Shown here: piece by piece, positions 13,767-15,874 of the stretch
How positions within the stretch are numbered: position 1 is the first letter of the stretch
Layout of the letters: the number at the start of each line of letters is the position of its first letter
DNA from: H111-94 sp034436045
GTDB lineage: Bacteria > Chloroflexota > Ktedonobacteria > Ktedonobacterales > Ktedonobacteraceae
Assembly: GCA_034436045.1 (NCBI GenBank)
Contig: DAOTVZ010000086.1
Span: 1 to 15,874 of the forward strand
DNA: 15,874 nucleotides
Direction: 5' to 3'
Made by a program: the position numbers and the translations under genes
Notes under the pieces: model-generated
Database searches by the model: none
What the model was told of the DNA's origin: nothing
The model's input: only the letters and a program-made list of their open reading frames with translations

Positions 13767-14765
13767 ATGGATATAGTCGTTGCGTATTTTCATCCCTTGT
13801 ATCATCCAGAGGTAGTCAAACGCGATTTTGAGCAGATTCGTGCCGTTGGGGCCAATGCTATCGTCTATGCCTTGCATGAGCAGGAAGTCCAGCGCTGGTC
13901 GCGTGATCTGGAGCGTGGTCTGATGCAAGCACAGGAGATGGGCCTGAAAGTCTATCTCAGTCTAGGGCGTTATGGCAATCTCTTTGCCGGGCCTTCTTTC
14001 GTGCCAAGCTGGTATACCTTTCATCATCCGCAATCGCGTGTCAAGGATCGGCACGGGCGTGACCATGATATGTCCTGTTTCAATCACGAGGGTTTTCGTT
14101 CCTGGTTGTTTAAAGAGATTGCTACCTATCTGACACGCTATCCAATCAACGGCATCTTAATCGATGAGCCGCGCGGCCCGGATGTGACCTGCTTTTGCCC
14201 AGTGTGTCGTGCACTTTGCCCGGATGTCGTCGATCTTCCGCGCTTTCGTCGCCGTTCGTTTATTGATTTCCTGGGCGAGTTATGTAGCAGCGTCAAGCGC
14301 GTCAACGAACGGGCCAGAACGTCAATTGTTCTGCTGCCACAAGATTTATTTCAACTTGAGGACCTGGCAACGCTACCACACCTGGATACGTTAGGCTGCC
14401 ATCCCTTCTGGCAATTACTCAATGAAGAGAGTGAGCGTGTTGATGAGTGGGCGCGTGCCGTTGTAGAGACTGCGCGCCAGCATGGTAAACGCAGCCAGCT
14501 CTGGTTGCAGAATTTTTCCCTGGACGAAGAAGGAGAAAGCTCCCTTGAAACAACGTTTCACAAGCTGCTTGAGAACGAACCCGACGAGGTAGCCTGCTAC
14601 TACTACTGGCGTAACAATGCCAACCCGACCAGAGTGTGGGAGATCACGCGCCAATGCCTGCGGCACGTGCCGCGCCGCCAGCTTTACTGGCCCTCGACCC
14701 AGCCGCAGATGCCCATCGTGCGTCCTCAATCCTTGCACGATATGAACACTGATTGCTCTCTATAG
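13767..14765 (+). CDS. Putative TIM-barrel glycoside-hydrolase-like protein
   Basis: The protein has 332 residues from the ATG at 13767; an in-frame TTG at 13755 abuts the AGGA and is less likely. The pattern of strands and helices (AVGANAIVYALHEQEV, GLKVYLSLGRYG, INGILIDEPRGPDV, LDTLGCHPFWQLL, ACYYYWRNNANPTRV) suggests a beta/alpha barrel like uncharacterised glycosyl-hydrolase groups. Asp133 and Glu134 in IDEP are candidate catalytic residues. Right after them is CFCPVCRALC (Cys142, 144, 147, 151), a possible metal site also known from some hydrolase-like families. There is no signal peptide, so it should act in the cytoplasm. It is a single-gene unit facing the next gene across a hairpin. 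The substrate is unknown and the fold assignment is inference from pattern. Confidence 0.68.
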   Translation: MDIVVAYFHPLYHPEVVKRDFEQIRAVGANAIVYALHEQEVQRWSRDLERGLMQAQEMGLKVYLSLGRYGNLFAGPSFVPSWYTFHHPQSRVKDRHGRDHDMSCFNHEGFRSWLFKEIATYLTRYPINGILIDEPRGPDVTCFCPVCRALCPDVVDLPRFRRRSFIDFLGELCSSVKRVNERARTSIVLLPQDLFQLEDLATLPHLDTLGCHPFWQLLNEESERVDEWARAVVETARQHGKRSQLWLQNFSLDEEGESSLETTFHKLLENEPDEVACYYYWRNNANPTRVWEITRQCLRHVPRRQLYWPSTQPQMPIVRPQSLHDMNTDCSL

Positions 14766-14821
14766 GAAGCAGAAACATCAATTTCGTCTGGACACGATTA
14801 CGCAGGTGAAGAGATAAAACA

Positions 14822-14876
14822 GGTAAGAGGTCGGTGTAGGGACAGGCTTACCGCATTCCTACATCGACCTCTTACC
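14822..14876. terminator. Long hairpin between convergent genes, probable bidirectional terminator
   Basis: GGTAAGAGGTCGGTGTAGG (14822-14840) pairs with CCTACATCGACCTCTTACC (14858-14876), 19 pairs with a single G-T mismatch and slight extension inward. The loop repeats part of the arm (CTTACC). It lies 56 bases past the plus-strand stop and 48 bases past the minus-strand stop. Reading the minus strand, TGTTTTAT follows the stem, so termination is most likely for the 14925-15728 gene. Confidence 0.7.
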
Positions 14877-14924
14877 GATCTAATTCATTGAACCCCGTCA
14901 TGGTGCCTATACGAGGATGAGTGC

Positions 14925-15728
14925 CTAGCGGCTCTCTTGCGGAGTGAGACCGGTTTTGTGAGAGCTAGCTTCTTTCTTCTCTTCGTGAATATCTTCCAGG
15001 ATGCCGCGTAAAGATTTGATTTGCTCCTGGACACTCGCGCTCACTGTCGCGGTCGAGATGATGAGTGCCTGAACGCCGAGGGCCATTAGCGTGTAGGTGG
15101 CGGTCTTGTCCAACTGGCTGCCGATAGGGATTAGAGCCGGGAAACGCACGGCTTCGCGCACTGCACGGTACTGGAGTACCTCTTCAATCGTCATCTCGTT
15201 GATATTGTTGCCCAGGCCGAAATCTAGCAGAACACCGGCGATATTGTCGAAAGCGGTGAGGTTGCGAATGAAGAGTGGATACATGTCGCCAGAACGCATA
15301 GGCACGGTCACAACCATTTCCAGGTCTTTGACTTCCTGGCCGAGCAGGCTGGCAGGAGCCTCAAGGGGTAGAACGAGGTACTGAATGTCGCGCTCTTTGA
15401 TGTGGGTCAGCGTCTCGTGGTCGATGTGATCCCAGCCGCCGGTGATGTGCAGGCCGCTGACCACCTCTTCGCTGGCGGTTTTCGCCGCCGCGATTTCGCT
15501 TGCGAGCTTATCAAGCTGGGCACTATCTTTGCCATCCCAACTGAAAAGCAGGCCGTCCGCGCCCGCCTTCACGGCAGCTTCAGCGTCACCTGCCGTGACC
15601 TTTGTTAATTCGAGAACGATGGCGGCGGCGCGTGGTCTGGTTTCGCCCTTGCTTCGGCCCAAAAAGCCAATATTGCCACCGCTTGCCGCTCTGCGGGCGT
15701 GCGTAAACATATCTTGCAATTTTGCCAT
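14925..15728 (-). CDS. Unrecognised protein, possible alpha/beta barrel
   Basis: This 267-residue protein starts MAKLQDMFTHARRAASGGNI. The ATG at 15728 has AGGA five bases upstream (AGGATCACT); a start at 15773 would add 15 residues without this site. Alternating strands and helices (AAAIVLELT, AAVKAGADGLLFSWDG, ALIPIGSQLD, YTLMALGVQALIISTATV) suggest a beta/alpha barrel like small-molecule aldolases or phosphosugar enzymes, but I see no decisive active-site motif. GRSKGETRPRAAA at 24-36 could be a phosphate-binding or family-specific segment. The C-terminus is charged and probably flexible. No signal peptide or membrane segment. It has its own extended -10 promoter at 15824-15832 and ends at a shared hairpin. 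Function unknown. Confidence 0.8.
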   Translation of the reverse strand: MAKLQDMFTHARRAASGGNIGFLGRSKGETRPRAAAIVLELTKVTAGDAEAAVKAGADGLLFSWDGKDSAQLDKLASEIAAAKTASEEVVSGLHITGGWDHIDHETLTHIKERDIQYLVLPLEAPASLLGQEVKDLEMVVTVPMRSGDMYPLFIRNLTAFDNIAGVLLDFGLGNNINEMTIEEVLQYRAVREAVRFPALIPIGSQLDKTATYTLMALGVQALIISTATVSASVQEQIKSLRGILEDIHEEKKEASSHKTGLTPQESR

Positions 15729-15823
15729 AGTGATCCTGTTACTCCTTATCATAAGCGCACTCATCAATGCCATGATGCGCGCGTTGTCGTTTTCTGCATG
15801 TACGAGGCAGCGAGATTGTCTTC

Positions 15824-15832
15824 ATTATAGCA
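15824..15832 (-). promoter_or_regulatory. Extended -10 promoter of the 14925-15728 gene
   Basis: The minus strand reads TGC followed by a perfect TATAAT (15824-15829). No good -35 is found at 16-18 bases, as expected for extended -10 promoters. The predicted start near 15817 gives a leader of about 89 bases. Confidence 0.65.
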
Positions 15833-15874
15833 TAGTACTTCTGCTGAAGCATAGCCGCAGGCGAGGGTCAGGCA

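Noticed and set aside
1..15874. Mobile element or horizontally acquired island
   Set aside because: No transposase, integrase, tRNA, flanking repeats or abrupt composition change was seen apart from the AT-rich spacer at 4202-4673.

Overview
The window reads as chromosomal DNA of a bacterium with roughly balanced base composition, most likely a Chloroflexota member and perhaps a Ktedonobacteria-type organism. The pointers are a 52-residue DUF5679-like zinc-ribbon gene next to ispE, a family I associate with Chloroflexota, and several lineage-specific-looking proteins (coiled-coil, zinc-ribbon, TIM-barrel). This placement comes from recalled family distribution, not a search. There are no RNA genes, insertion sequences, integrases or CRISPR arrays. 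Genes are tightly packed, with readable sigma70-type promoters.

Left part (1-4201, all minus strand): a TetR regulator (2341-2940), a fold-type III PLP enzyme of the D-threonine aldolase / amino-acid deaminase type (959-2239) and an FAD-linked sugar-lactone oxidase (923 to beyond the left edge) are co-directional and probably form an operon. It starts from a near-consensus promoter whose start region is covered by a 9-4-9 palindrome, the likely TetR operator. Just upstream is a monomeric sarcosine-oxidase-type flavoenzyme (3026-4201) with its own promoter. The set suggests oxidative or PLP-dependent handling of amino acids, amines or sugar lactones, but no substrate can be read from the sequence.

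Middle (4202-6304): a 472-base divergent spacer with a compound stem-loop precedes a plus-strand pair, a small Cse60-like protein and a radical SAM enzyme with a C-x3-C-x2-C cluster motif.

Core (6309-12278, minus strand): one apparent six-gene operon runs from an extended -10 promoter at 12325-12353. In transcription order it encodes a 100-residue coiled-coil protein with a 21-base tandem repeat, a coiled-coil/proline-rich/zinc-ribbon protein, and four consecutive family 9 (heptosyltransferase-type) glycosyltransferases. Three of the four have hydrophobic N-terminal extensions and all four have a C-terminal cysteine cluster. The junctions are very tight, including a 4-base GTGA overlap and a probable CTG start. 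The operon meets the radical SAM gene tail to tail with 4 bases between. The natural reading is a glycan-building pathway, with the two small proteins as possible scaffold or regulatory partners.

Right part (12375-15874): ispE (non-mevalonate isoprenoid pathway, apparently leaderless) and the DUF5679-like gene form a minus-strand operon ending in a hairpin. Divergent from ispE is a putative TIM-barrel glycosidase-like protein (13767-14765). It faces an unrecognised conserved-looking protein (14925-15728) across a long hairpin. Three minus-strand promoters share the extended -10 pattern TGCTATAMT.
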